Assembly (NCBI RefSeq): GCF_023544465.1
Contig: NZ_JALPVL010000005.1
Coordinates: forward strand, 434,001 to 498,000
Direction of reading: 5' to 3'
DNA: 64,000 bases
From: Paractinoplanes maris
Lineage (GTDB): Bacteria; Actinomycetota; Actinomycetes; Mycobacteriales; Micromonosporaceae
Made by a program: the position numbers and the translations under genes. Within the stretch, counting starts at the first letter, position 1, and every line of letters begins with the position of its first letter. The notes under the pieces are model-generated. The model saw nothing but the letters and a program-made list of their open reading frames with translations, was not told the origin of the DNA and made no database searches. Of the stretch, positions 25,409 through 34,868 are shown one piece after another.

Positions 25409-28129
25409 ATGACGATGTACGGCCGCGATCATCAACTGTCGATGGTGGATGACCTGATCGCCGAGGCCCGGGCCGGCCGGGGCGGAGCACTGGTCGTGCG
25501 GGGCCACGCCGGTATCGGCAAGACGATGCTGCTGTCCGCGGCCCGGGAGAGCGCCGCTGCCGCCGGGCTGGTGGTGCTCCAGACGAACGGCGCCGAGGCC
25601 GAGGCCGCGCTGCCCTTCGCCGGGCTGCATCAACTACTGGCGCCACTGCTGGGCAACCTGACCGGGCTGACTGCCCGGCTGCAGCGCACGTTGCTGGGCG
25701 CCTTCGGCCAGGACGACACCCGGCCGGACCTCTTCACCGTCGGGCTGGCTGTGCTGGAGCTGCTGGGCGACCGCGCGGCCCGCACTCCCCTGCTCATCAT
25801 CGCCGAGGACGCGCACTGGCTCGATCCGGAGACCCTCGACGTGCTCGTCTTCGTGGCCCGCCGGCTGACCGTCGAGCCCATCGCGGCCCTGATGGCGGTG
25901 CGCGCGCAGCACACCGACGTGCTGGCCCGGACCGGCCTGCCCGGGTTGCCCCTGGACGAGCTGGGGGACGACGATGCCCGGCGGATCCTGGACGACCAAG
26001 CACCCGGGCTGTCGCCGCGGGTGCGCGACCGGGTCCTCGAGGAGGCAGCCGGCAACCCGCTGGCCCTCGTCGAACTGCCGCACCTGGCGGCCGCCGGGGG
26101 CGCGGACGGACTGCTGCCCGTGAACGAGCGCCTGGAGTCGGCGTTCTCGGACCGGTTCGAGCAGATGCCGGCCGAGACCCGCGCCGTCCTGGCGGTCTTC
26201 GCGGCGGACACCGGCTGCGCCCTGCCCGCGTTGCCGGCCATCGCCGGGATCCTGACCCGCACCGAGGTCTCGGCCGAGGCGATCCAGCCGGCCATCGACG
26301 CCGGGCTCCTGCAGGTGCAGGCTCAGCGCCTGCGGTTCCGCCATCCCCTCGTCCGCTCGGCGGTGTACCGGTCGGTCAGCGACATCGACCGGCTGACCAT
26401 CCACGCGGTGCTGGCCGACGCCCTCGCCCACGACCCGGACCGGCGGGCCTGGCATCGCAGCGCGGCCACGCTCGGGCCCGACGACGACGTCAGCGCGGAG
26501 CTGGAGGCCGCCGCCGGGCGGGCGGTGGAACGCGGGGCGCCCGGCGTCGCGGTCACCGGCCTCGACCGGGCGGCCGAGCTCGCCACCGCGGCCGACCGGC
26601 GTTCGTCGCTGCTGCTGCGGGCGGCCGGTCTGGCCTCGCAGCTGCATGACCGGCGGGTGGCCGCCGGGCTGATCGCGCGGATCCACCCGCGGCCGGGCGA
26701 CGTGACCGACCGCGCCCGGTTGGAGGTGGTCCGCGATGTGGTCGAACCGGGCGACATCCGCGAGGTCGCGCGGGTCGACGAGCTGTGCGGGCACGCGCTC
26801 GACGCGTACGCGGCCGGTGACCTCGATCTGGCCGCGCTGCTCTGCTGGCGGGCCGCGTCCCGCTGCTGGTGGGCCTGTTTCCCGTCCGACGTGGGGGCCC
26901 GGGTGGTGACCGTGGCCGACAAGCTCGGGCTGGCCGGCGACGATCCCCGGATGCTGGCCATCGCGGCCTACGCCCAGCCGGACATGCTCGGGCCGGAGGT
27001 TCTGCGCCGGCTGCCGGCCCTGACTCCGGGCCGGGATGACATCGACGGGCTCAACTACGTCGGCGGGGCGGCGCTGATCCTGGGTGACTTCGTGACCGCG
27101 TCGTCAACGCTGGCCGGCGTGGCGGCCGGGTATCGCGCTCAGGGCCGGGCGGCGCTTCTCGCCCGTACCCTGTCGTCGGTGGGCTTCGTCCGGCTGTGGC
27201 TGGGCCGATGGCCGGCCGTGCGGGCCGACACCGAGGAGGCGGAGGCCCTCGCCGAGGAGACCGGCGAGCAGTTCTGGGTCGTGGCGGCCCGGGCCAGCCG
27301 GGCGTTGCACGAGGCCATGATGGGCAACAGCGACACGGCCACCCGGCTCGCCGACGCCGTGCTGGCCGGTCCTCTGGTGTCCGGTGTGCGGTTCGCCGCC
27401 GAGGCCGCCCAGCACGCGCGGGGCGTCGCCGCCAACGCGGAGGGCCGCTACGAGGAGGCACTCGACATCCTCCTCCGCGTCTTCGACCCGGCCGACGCGA
27501 CCTATCACCTCGACATGTCGGGCTGGGCGCTGCCCGACCTGGCCGACGCCGCCGTCCGCTCGGGCCGGCGGCCGGACGTCGCGGACATCGTCGGCCGGGC
27601 CCGGGAGCGCGCGGCCCGGTTACCCTCGCCGATGCTGCACCGCTGCCTGGCGTACGCGAACGCGGTTCTCGCCCCGGACGAGGAAGCCGGCCCGGCCTTC
27701 GCGCACGCCTTCACGCTCGATCACACGGACTGGCCGGTCCACCGGGCGCGGCTGAACCTGGCGTACGGAACCTGGCTGCGCCGCCGCAAACGGATCCTCG
27801 AATCCCGGCCGCCCCTGCGCGCCGCCCGCGACGGCTTCGACGAACTCGGCGCCCACGCCTGGGGCCGGCTCGCCCGCGAGGAGCTGCGCGCGTCGGGTGA
27901 GGAGAGCAGCGGCCGGGCCGTGCGCTCGGGCGAGAAGCTGACGGCCCAGGAGCTGCAGACCGCCCTGCTGGCCGCGACGGGACTGACCAACCGGGAGATC
28001 GGCCAGCGCCTGTTCCTGTCGCACCGCACGGTCAGCTCGCACCTCTACCGCATCTACCCGAAACTCGGCATCAGCGGCCGCTCGCAGCTGCGCTCGGCGC
28101 TGGACGCCCGGCGGGAGACCGACACCTGA
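25409..28129 (+). CDS. LuxR family transcriptional regulator with AAA ATPase (LAL type)
   Basis: A 906-residue regulator. Walker A is GHAGIGKTML (about 31-40) and Walker B LLIIAEDAHWLD (about 127-138), followed by an ATPase/winged region (SVYRSVSDIDR), a long TPR-like helical middle, and a C-terminal LuxR HTH (LLAATGLTNREIGQRLFLSH, then RTVSSHLYRIYPKLGISGRS). ATG 25409 has GAGGAG upstream. The first residue of the HTH acidic turn is preserved. It probably controls the downstream Tat-exported hydrolase pair. A second LAL gene lies at 34869. Confidence 0.9.
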   Translation: MTMYGRDHQLSMVDDLIAEARAGRGGALVVRGHAGIGKTMLLSAARESAAAAGLVVLQTNGAEAEAALPFAGLHQLLAPLLGNLTGLTARLQRTLLGAFGQDDTRPDLFTVGLAVLELLGDRAARTPLLIIAEDAHWLDPETLDVLVFVARRLTVEPIAALMAVRAQHTDVLARTGLPGLPLDELGDDDARRILDDQAPGLSPRVRDRVLEEAAGNPLALVELPHLAAAGGADGLLPVNERLESAFSDRFEQMPAETRAVLAVFAADTGCALPALPAIAGILTRTEVSAEAIQPAIDAGLLQVQAQRLRFRHPLVRSAVYRSVSDIDRLTIHAVLADALAHDPDRRAWHRSAATLGPDDDVSAELEAAAGRAVERGAPGVAVTGLDRAAELATAADRRSSLLLRAAGLASQLHDRRVAAGLIARIHPRPGDVTDRARLEVVRDVVEPGDIREVARVDELCGHALDAYAAGDLDLAALLCWRAASRCWWACFPSDVGARVVTVADKLGLAGDDPRMLAIAAYAQPDMLGPEVLRRLPALTPGRDDIDGLNYVGGAALILGDFVTASSTLAGVAAGYRAQGRAALLARTLSSVGFVRLWLGRWPAVRADTEEAEALAEETGEQFWVVAARASRALHEAMMGNSDTATRLADAVLAGPLVSGVRFAAEAAQHARGVAANAEGRYEEALDILLRVFDPADATYHLDMSGWALPDLADAAVRSGRRPDVADIVGRARERAARLPSPMLHRCLAYANAVLAPDEEAGPAFAHAFTLDHTDWPVHRARLNLAYGTWLRRRKRILESRPPLRAARDGFDELGAHAWGRLAREELRASGEESSGRAVRSGEKLTAQELQTALLAATGLTNREIGQRLFLSHRTVSSHLYRIYPKLGISGRSQLRSALDARRETDT

Positions 28130-28209
28130 CGCAGTCAACATACGGATTTCGGCGACGTCGTCGCACGGCAGGTTGGTCGGCAGACCACTCGTCACAAGGG
28201 GGAACCACC

Positions 28210-28995
28210 ATGACACCCACCCGCCGAACTCTGCTGGCCGGCTCGGCCGCCGCCGTCACCCTGGCCGGCCTGCCCGCAGCCGCGGCCCAGGCCGGCCCGC
28301 CGCGACCGAAGAAGCCCACGATCGTCCTGGTGCACGGCGCCTTCGCCGACGCCTCGGGCTGGACCGATGTCGCCCGCATCCTGCACCGCGACGGCTATCC
28401 GGTGCTGGCCCCGGCCAACCCGCTGCGCAGCGTCGCCGGTGACTCGGATTACCTGCGCAGCATCCTGGCCACGCTGAGCGGCCCGGTCGTGCTCGTCGCC
28501 CACTCGTACGGCGGGGTGGTCATCACCAACGCGGCCACCGGCAACCCGAACGTCAAGGCGCTGGTCTACGTCGCGGCGTTCGCGCCCGATCAGGGCGAGA
28601 CGGTGGAGGGGCTGCAGACAAAATATCCGGGCACCAAGCTCGGCGAGGCGGCACTCGACATCCGCCCCTACGGCACCAGTGCCGACGGCTACGTGAAGGC
28701 CGAAGTGTTCCGCGACATCTTCGCGGCCGACCTGCCCCGGGCGACCACCGACTTCATGGCGGCGTCGCAGCGCCCGGGCGACGTGCACACGCTGCGGGAG
28801 CCGTCCGGCGCCCCGGCTTGGAGGAGCATCCCGTCCGCCTATCTGGTGGCCCGCAACGACAACCTCATCCCGGCCGCGGCCCAGCGCTTCATGGCCCGCC
28901 GGGCCCGGTCGCGCAGCACCGAGGTCGGCGCCGCCCACGCCGCGATGATCTCGCAGCCCCGGATCACCGCCGAGGTCATCAAGGAGATCGCATGA
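28210..28995 (+). CDS. Tat-exported alpha/beta hydrolase
   Basis: A 261-residue hydrolase with a twin-arginine-like signal (MTPTRRTLLAGSAAAVTLAG, cleavage near AAAQAGP). Key motifs: IVLVHGAFADASGWTDV, elbow HSYGG, YVAAFAPDQGET, NDNLIPAAAQRF, and GAAHAAMISQP. It is clearly homologous to the Sec-type hydrolase at 19282, sharing VKALVYVAAFAP. ATG 28210 follows AAGGGGG. The stop overlaps the next hydrolase start by 4 nt. Substrate unknown. Confidence 0.88.
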   Translation: MTPTRRTLLAGSAAAVTLAGLPAAAAQAGPPRPKKPTIVLVHGAFADASGWTDVARILHRDGYPVLAPANPLRSVAGDSDYLRSILATLSGPVVLVAHSYGGVVITNAATGNPNVKALVYVAAFAPDQGETVEGLQTKYPGTKLGEAALDIRPYGTSADGYVKAEVFRDIFAADLPRATTDFMAASQRPGDVHTLREPSGAPAWRSIPSAYLVARNDNLIPAAAQRFMARRARSRSTEVGAAHAAMISQPRITAEVIKEIA

Positions 28996-29782
28996 GCACC
29001 ATCGTTCTGGTCCACGGCCTCTGGGTCACGCCGCGCAGCTGGGAGCACTGGATCCCGTACTACGAAAGCCAGGGCCACACCGTGGTCGCACCCGCCTACC
29101 CAGGTTTCGAGGTCGAGGTGGAGGCGCTGCGCGCCGACCCGGCGCCGATCGCCGCCGTCACCGTGCCGGAGACCGTCGCCCACCTCGAAAAGGTCATCGC
29201 CGCGCTCCCGGAGCAGCCGATCATCATGGGTCACTCGTTCGGCGGCACGCTGACCCAGCTGCTGCTCGACCGCGGTCACGGCACGGCCGGCGTGGTCATC
29301 GACTCGGCTCCGCCCGAGGGGGTCCGGGTCAGCCCGCCCTCGCAGATCAAGTCGCTGTTCCCGATCCTCAACAACCCGGCCAAGCGCCACCAGGCGGCCG
29401 GGTTCACGCCCGAGCAGTGGCACTACGCGTTCACCAACACGTTGTCCGAGACGGATTCGCGGGCGGCCTACGACCGCTACGCCATCCCCGCCCCGGGCAG
29501 CTGGGTCTGGGCCTACGGCCTGCTGGCCAACTTCACGCCGGGCAAGCAGGAGACCTGGGTCGACTTCGGCAACGAGAACCGCGCGCCGCTGCTTTTCCTG
29601 GCCGGCGGGGCCGACCACATCATGCCGCCCTCGGTGAACAAGTCGAACGCCCACCACTACCAGGCCGCCGGCACCATCACCGAATACCACGAGTTCCCCG
29701 GCCGCTCGCACTGGACCTGCGCCGAACCGGGCTGGGAGCAGGTCGCCGACAAGGCCCTCGACTGGGCCCTCACCAACGCCCG

Positions 29783-29786
<4 letters not shown>
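28992..29786 (+). CDS. cytoplasmic alpha/beta hydrolase
   Basis: A 264-residue hydrolase: TIVLVHGLWVTPRSWEHW (oxyanion), MGHSFGGTLTQLL (nucleophile), FLAGGADHIMPP (acid) and FPGRSHWTCAEPG (histidine). No signal peptide. Coupled to the preceding exported hydrolase by ATGA overlap. Its TAG overlaps the stop of the convergent kinase gene by 4 nt (29783-29786). The two hydrolases together suggest extracellular then intracellular steps on the same substrate, an inference from position only. Confidence 0.88.
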
Positions 29787-31321
<1,535 letters not shown>

Positions 31322-31372
31322 CGGTTCTCCTCACAACAGGGGCACCGAAGTATGCAACACGGCCTCCCAGAC

Positions 31373-32302
31373 CTATTTGCCAGTGGGCAACTTCCGGCGT
31401 GTCCGGATGAGCGCGATGACGGTGCCGGCGGTGCGGTCGAGATAGGTGCGCCCGTCGGGCATCCGCGCCTCCGGACTGATGTAGCTGCGCGGGCCGACGT
31501 GAGTTGCCGGGTCCAGCCGGTGCACGCTGATCTTTCCGTCGCGGCGGGCCTTGTTCCACCCACTCCGGCGGACCAGGGGCCACCGCGGCGGGAAGATGCG
31601 GGTGCTGAGGCGCTCGATCCAGTCCTGCGAGCTGGTGATCACGTCGAGGTGCTGGGCGTGGGTGAGGTCGTTGGCGCCGTTGTGGAAGCCGCCGATCGTG
31701 ATCAGCAGGAGCGGGCAGCGCAGTCCGGCCCACAGGCCCTCCACCGCGCCTGTGGCCAGTTGCGCGCCGCCGCTGTAGCTGAGCAGCACCACCGGCACGC
31801 CGCTGTCCGGCTGATAGCCGGCGAGCCGCAGATGGGCGGTGATCTGCGAGCCGACTGCCCGGTTGTAGTGCGGGCGGTAACGGCGGTCGGCGGCGATGAA
31901 GATCTGCATCACGTTGTGCAGGAAGAGCACCAGCCCGGCCCGCCGGCGCAGCCAGGCCCACCCCCGCCGGTCGGCCAGCGGGTCGGACAGCGGCGAGTAG
32001 GGCAGCACCTGGCCCAGCACCCGCAGCTCGGGGGCGCCGTCGAGGATGGCCTGGACCAGGCGGCCGCCGTCCCGGGTGTCGCGGAAGCGCCGCTTGCCGA
32101 TGCCGTCCAGATAGACCAGATAGGCGCCCGGCGGGCGGTCCGGTTCCGCTCCCCGGGCGTACGGCATCCCCGCCGGCAGTTCCGTGCCGGGCCGCCGCCA
32201 GCCGGCAGTGAAACTCAGCAGCTCGTGCCGGGCGAGCAGCCCCTCGGCCAGCAGCACGGCGCCCAGCCCGGCCAGCAGCAGCAGGAGGGCAGCCGCGATC
32301 AT
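31373..32302 (-). CDS. membrane-anchored lipase-like alpha/beta hydrolase
   Basis: A 309-residue protein with an N-terminal membrane helix (IAAALLLLLAGLGAVLLAEG) and a soluble part. YLVYLDGIGKRRF, the elbow-like SYSGGAQLA, and IGGFHNGANDLTH are consistent with an alpha/beta hydrolase fold, with Ser in SYSGG as candidate nucleophile. It is the last gene of a four-gene operon; its ATG overlaps the previous stop by 4 nt (32299-32302). Not assignable to a named family from motifs alone. Confidence 0.7.
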   Translation of the reverse strand: MIAAALLLLLAGLGAVLLAEGLLARHELLSFTAGWRRPGTELPAGMPYARGAEPDRPPGAYLVYLDGIGKRRFRDTRDGGRLVQAILDGAPELRVLGQVLPYSPLSDPLADRRGWAWLRRRAGLVLFLHNVMQIFIAADRRYRPHYNRAVGSQITAHLRLAGYQPDSGVPVVLLSYSGGAQLATGAVEGLWAGLRCPLLLITIGGFHNGANDLTHAQHLDVITSSQDWIERLSTRIFPPRWPLVRRSGWNKARRDGKISVHRLDPATHVGPRSYISPEARMPDGRTYLDRTAGTVIALIRTRRKLPTGK

Positions 32303-32775
32303 GACCGGCTCCGGTGGAGGCGGACGACCAGACGGCGGACTCCCTCGACCACGGCCGCCAGCCCGACGCCGGCCAGGGCCACGCAGCCGGCCGCGAACCA
32401 CCAGCCGACGCCGGCCGACGCGGCCAGCGCACCCGTGAGCCCGGCGCCCACCCCGATCAGCAGCAGCCCGTGCAGCGCCGGCCCGAGCAGCGGGAACGCC
32501 AGGACGGAGGCCAGCAGCAGCGGGGCGGCCAGGCCGGCCGTCCAGACCAGCACGTCGCGGCCGGAGGTCGACGCGGGCCGCACCAGCCCGGCCAGGGCCC
32601 ACGCCGAGACCGGCCACAGCGCGAACACCGCGCTGTCGATCACCGTGCCGGTCAGCAGCAACCCGGCCGTCCCGGTCCGGGAGGCGCCCGACCGGCCCGC
32701 CACCACCGGCAGGACCCGCCCGGCGGCCTCGGACAGCCCGGCCAGCAACAGCACGACGATCACCGCGGCAGTCAT
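32299..32775 (-). CDS. multi-pass membrane protein, 158 aa
   Basis: Four to five predicted hydrophobic helices (AAVIVVLLLAGLSEAAG, GLLLTGTVIDSAVFALWPV, AGLAAPLLLASVLAFPLLG, GLTGALAASAGVGWWFAAG) with a basic C-terminus. No family recognised. Its start follows the glycosyltransferase stop by 3 bp and its stop overlaps the hydrolase start, so it is translated with both. Possibly a lipid- or glycolipid-handling membrane component. Confidence 0.7.
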   Translation of the reverse strand: MTAAVIVVLLLAGLSEAAGRVLPVVAGRSGASRTGTAGLLLTGTVIDSAVFALWPVSAWALAGLVRPASTSGRDVLVWTAGLAAPLLLASVLAFPLLGPALHGLLLIGVGAGLTGALAASAGVGWWFAAGCVALAGVGLAAVVEGVRRLVVRLHRSRS

Positions 32776-32778
32776 CGG

Positions 32779-33969
32779 TCAGTCCCGCCGCGACGCGCCG
32801 GCCATCGCCGGATCCAGGTACCGCTCGAGCTCGTCGGCCGCCCGGTGATAGCCGCCCGCGTCGAGCTGGGCGTCGCGCAGGACGCCGGCCGCCTCACGGA
32901 AACGCGGTTCGTCGAGCAGCCGCCGCGCGAGAGCACGGACCACGTCCTCCCGCACCTCGTCGGTGCGCAGCGAGAGGCCGGCACCCAGCCCGACGACGCG
33001 CGAGGCCACCAGCGGCTGGTCGGCGCCCTGCGGGACGACCAGCATGGGGACACCGGCGCGGAGGGCCTCGTTGGTGCCGTTCATGCCACCGTGCGTGATG
33101 AACAGGGCGGCCCGGGCCAGCACGTCGAGCTGCGGCACGGACTGGCGGGCGATCACATTGCCGGGCAGCGGGCCGAGCCGGGCCGGATCGGTGTTGCCGG
33201 TGGCGACGACCACGGTGCCGCCCAGCGGGGCGAGCGCGGCCGCGAAGGTGCCCAGCAGGCGGGGGTCGGCGTCGAACACGGTGCCCAGGGACGCGTACAG
33301 GATCGGGTCCTTCAGCTCGTCGATGGGGAACGACGGGTCGGCGGGCCGGGCGCCGATGCTCGGGCCGACGAAGCGGTAGGACCGGTCGAAGCCGTCCGCG
33401 CCGATCTGGAACGCCCGCGAGGTGTAGACGAGGTTGAGCGGCTGGCGCAGGTTGCCCAGATCGGTCAGGGGCAGCCCGTGGCCCCGCAGCTTCCACCGGG
33501 CGCGCAGATAGCCGATCGCCGCGCCGGGACGGGCCACGGCCTCGGCCAGCAGCTCGCGCGAGATCCGGGTCGGGCTGGGTGCCTGACGGTTGAAGGCGAA
33601 GGTGGTGAACGACGACGCGGCCCGCACGCCGAGCTCCCGCGCGACCACCGGGCCCCACGGGCAGGCCGAGTCGTGGACGACCAGATCCGGCCGGACGGCG
33701 CGCAGGTCGGCCAGCAGGGCCGGACGGAGTGCGGCGGCGGTCTCGGCGAGCCCGCGCAGCAGGGTGAGCGGGGTCGGCGGATCGGGCAGCGGCTGGTCGC
33801 CGCCGGGGTAGAGGTGCACGGTGGCGCCGGCCGCCTCCACCTCGGCGGCGAAGGCCGGCGACGTGTGGTAGGACACGGTGTGTCCCCGGCGGACCAGTTC
33901 GGCCACGACCGGCAGGGTCGGGTTGACCCGGCCGTGCATGGCGATGTTGAGGAACGCGATGGTGCTCAT
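32779..33969 (-). CDS. MGT-type UDP-glycosyltransferase
   Basis: A 396-residue GT1-family enzyme. The N-terminal acceptor domain begins IAFLNIAMHGRVNPTLPVVAEL; the donor domain has ILYASLGTVFDADPRLL, the HGGMNGTNEALRAGVPMLVV signature with the catalytic His/Gly pattern, and PQGADQP. This is the macrolide-glycosyltransferase-like subgroup that also includes lipid and sterol glycosylation enzymes. ATG 33969 overlaps the patatin stop by 4 nt. With the patatin next to it, glycolipid synthesis or remodelling is a reasonable hypothesis. Confidence 0.88.
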   Translation of the reverse strand: MSTIAFLNIAMHGRVNPTLPVVAELVRRGHTVSYHTSPAFAAEVEAAGATVHLYPGGDQPLPDPPTPLTLLRGLAETAAALRPALLADLRAVRPDLVVHDSACPWGPVVARELGVRAASSFTTFAFNRQAPSPTRISRELLAEAVARPGAAIGYLRARWKLRGHGLPLTDLGNLRQPLNLVYTSRAFQIGADGFDRSYRFVGPSIGARPADPSFPIDELKDPILYASLGTVFDADPRLLGTFAAALAPLGGTVVVATGNTDPARLGPLPGNVIARQSVPQLDVLARAALFITHGGMNGTNEALRAGVPMLVVPQGADQPLVASRVVGLGAGLSLRTDEVREDVVRALARRLLDEPRFREAAGVLRDAQLDAGGYHRAADELERYLDPAMAGASRRD

Positions 33970-34829
33970 CGTTCGACCTCCGATAGTGTCTCGCCGGCCC
34001 GATAGAGGCCGGGCCCGTCGATGCGCAGCCGATCGAGAAACTGCCCGGCCGCGACCGCGGTGGTGCTGATCAGCCGCCGGGTCTGGCCGAGATCCCACGG
34101 CGACGGCCACGCCTCGATGCCGGTCGGCAGCACGACGGTCGGGATGTGCCGCGACACCTCCCGCAGGTCACGCTCGATCTGATGGCGGAACATGAGCACC
34201 CCGGCCCGGGCCGCGATGGCCGCCGCGCGCCGCCGCGGCACGGTCACCGGCAGCGGGCTGCTCTCCGGCCCGATCGACAGCGCCAGCACGCTGGCCGCCC
34301 CGGCCTGCCAGGCCGCCAGCACCGGGACATAGGCCACCACCCCGCCGTCGACCAGAGTCCGGCCGTCGCGGACGACCGGCGGCAGCACACCCGGGATGGC
34401 CGCGCTGGCCAGCAGGGCCGACTCGAGATCCCCTCGGTCGAGCAGCACCGGGTCGCCGGTGGCGAGGTCCATGGCGACCGCGGTGAACGGGATCGGCAAC
34501 TGCTCGATCAGCGGCGGCAAGCCGGCCCCGGCGATCAGCCGGCGCAGGCCACGATCGGCGAAGACGCTGGCCCGCGAGGACAGATAGCCGAGCGGGAACA
34601 CGTCACGGCGGCGCAGCCGGCTCCACACCCGGTCGAGCCAGGGCGCCGCGTCGTCGGGGTGGGCGGCCGCGATCGCCCCGGTGAGGGCGCCGACCGACGT
34701 GCCGACGATCAGGTCCGGGACGAATCCGCGCTGCTCCAGCGCGTAACCGGCGCCGACGTGGGCCGCGCCGAGCACACCGCCGCCGCCCACCGCCACGGCG
34801 ACGGGCCGGGGAAGACCGATCGGGCTCAT
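33966..34829 (-). CDS. patatin-like phospholipase
   Basis: A 287-residue protein with the oxyanion glycine loop VGGGGVLGAAHVG, nucleophile GTSVG (Ser at about 45) and the Asp of the catalytic dyad in LVDGGVV (about 162). No signal peptide; probably a peripheral membrane acyl hydrolase. It is the first gene of the operon, 39 bp upstream of which a LAL regulator gene ends on the same strand. Cytoplasmic patatins act on membrane phospholipids or lysophospholipids. Confidence 0.9.
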   Translation of the reverse strand: MSPIGLPRPVAVAVGGGGVLGAAHVGAGYALEQRGFVPDLIVGTSVGALTGAIAAAHPDDAAPWLDRVWSRLRRRDVFPLGYLSSRASVFADRGLRRLIAGAGLPPLIEQLPIPFTAVAMDLATGDPVLLDRGDLESALLASAAIPGVLPPVVRDGRTLVDGGVVAYVPVLAAWQAGAASVLALSIGPESSPLPVTVPRRRAAAIAARAGVLMFRHQIERDLREVSRHIPTVVLPTGIEAWPSPWDLGQTRRLISTTAVAAGQFLDRLRIDGPGLYRAGETLSEVER

Positions 34830-34868
34830 ACCAACCGGACCGGACAGCGGCCCGGACTGTGACCGGGG

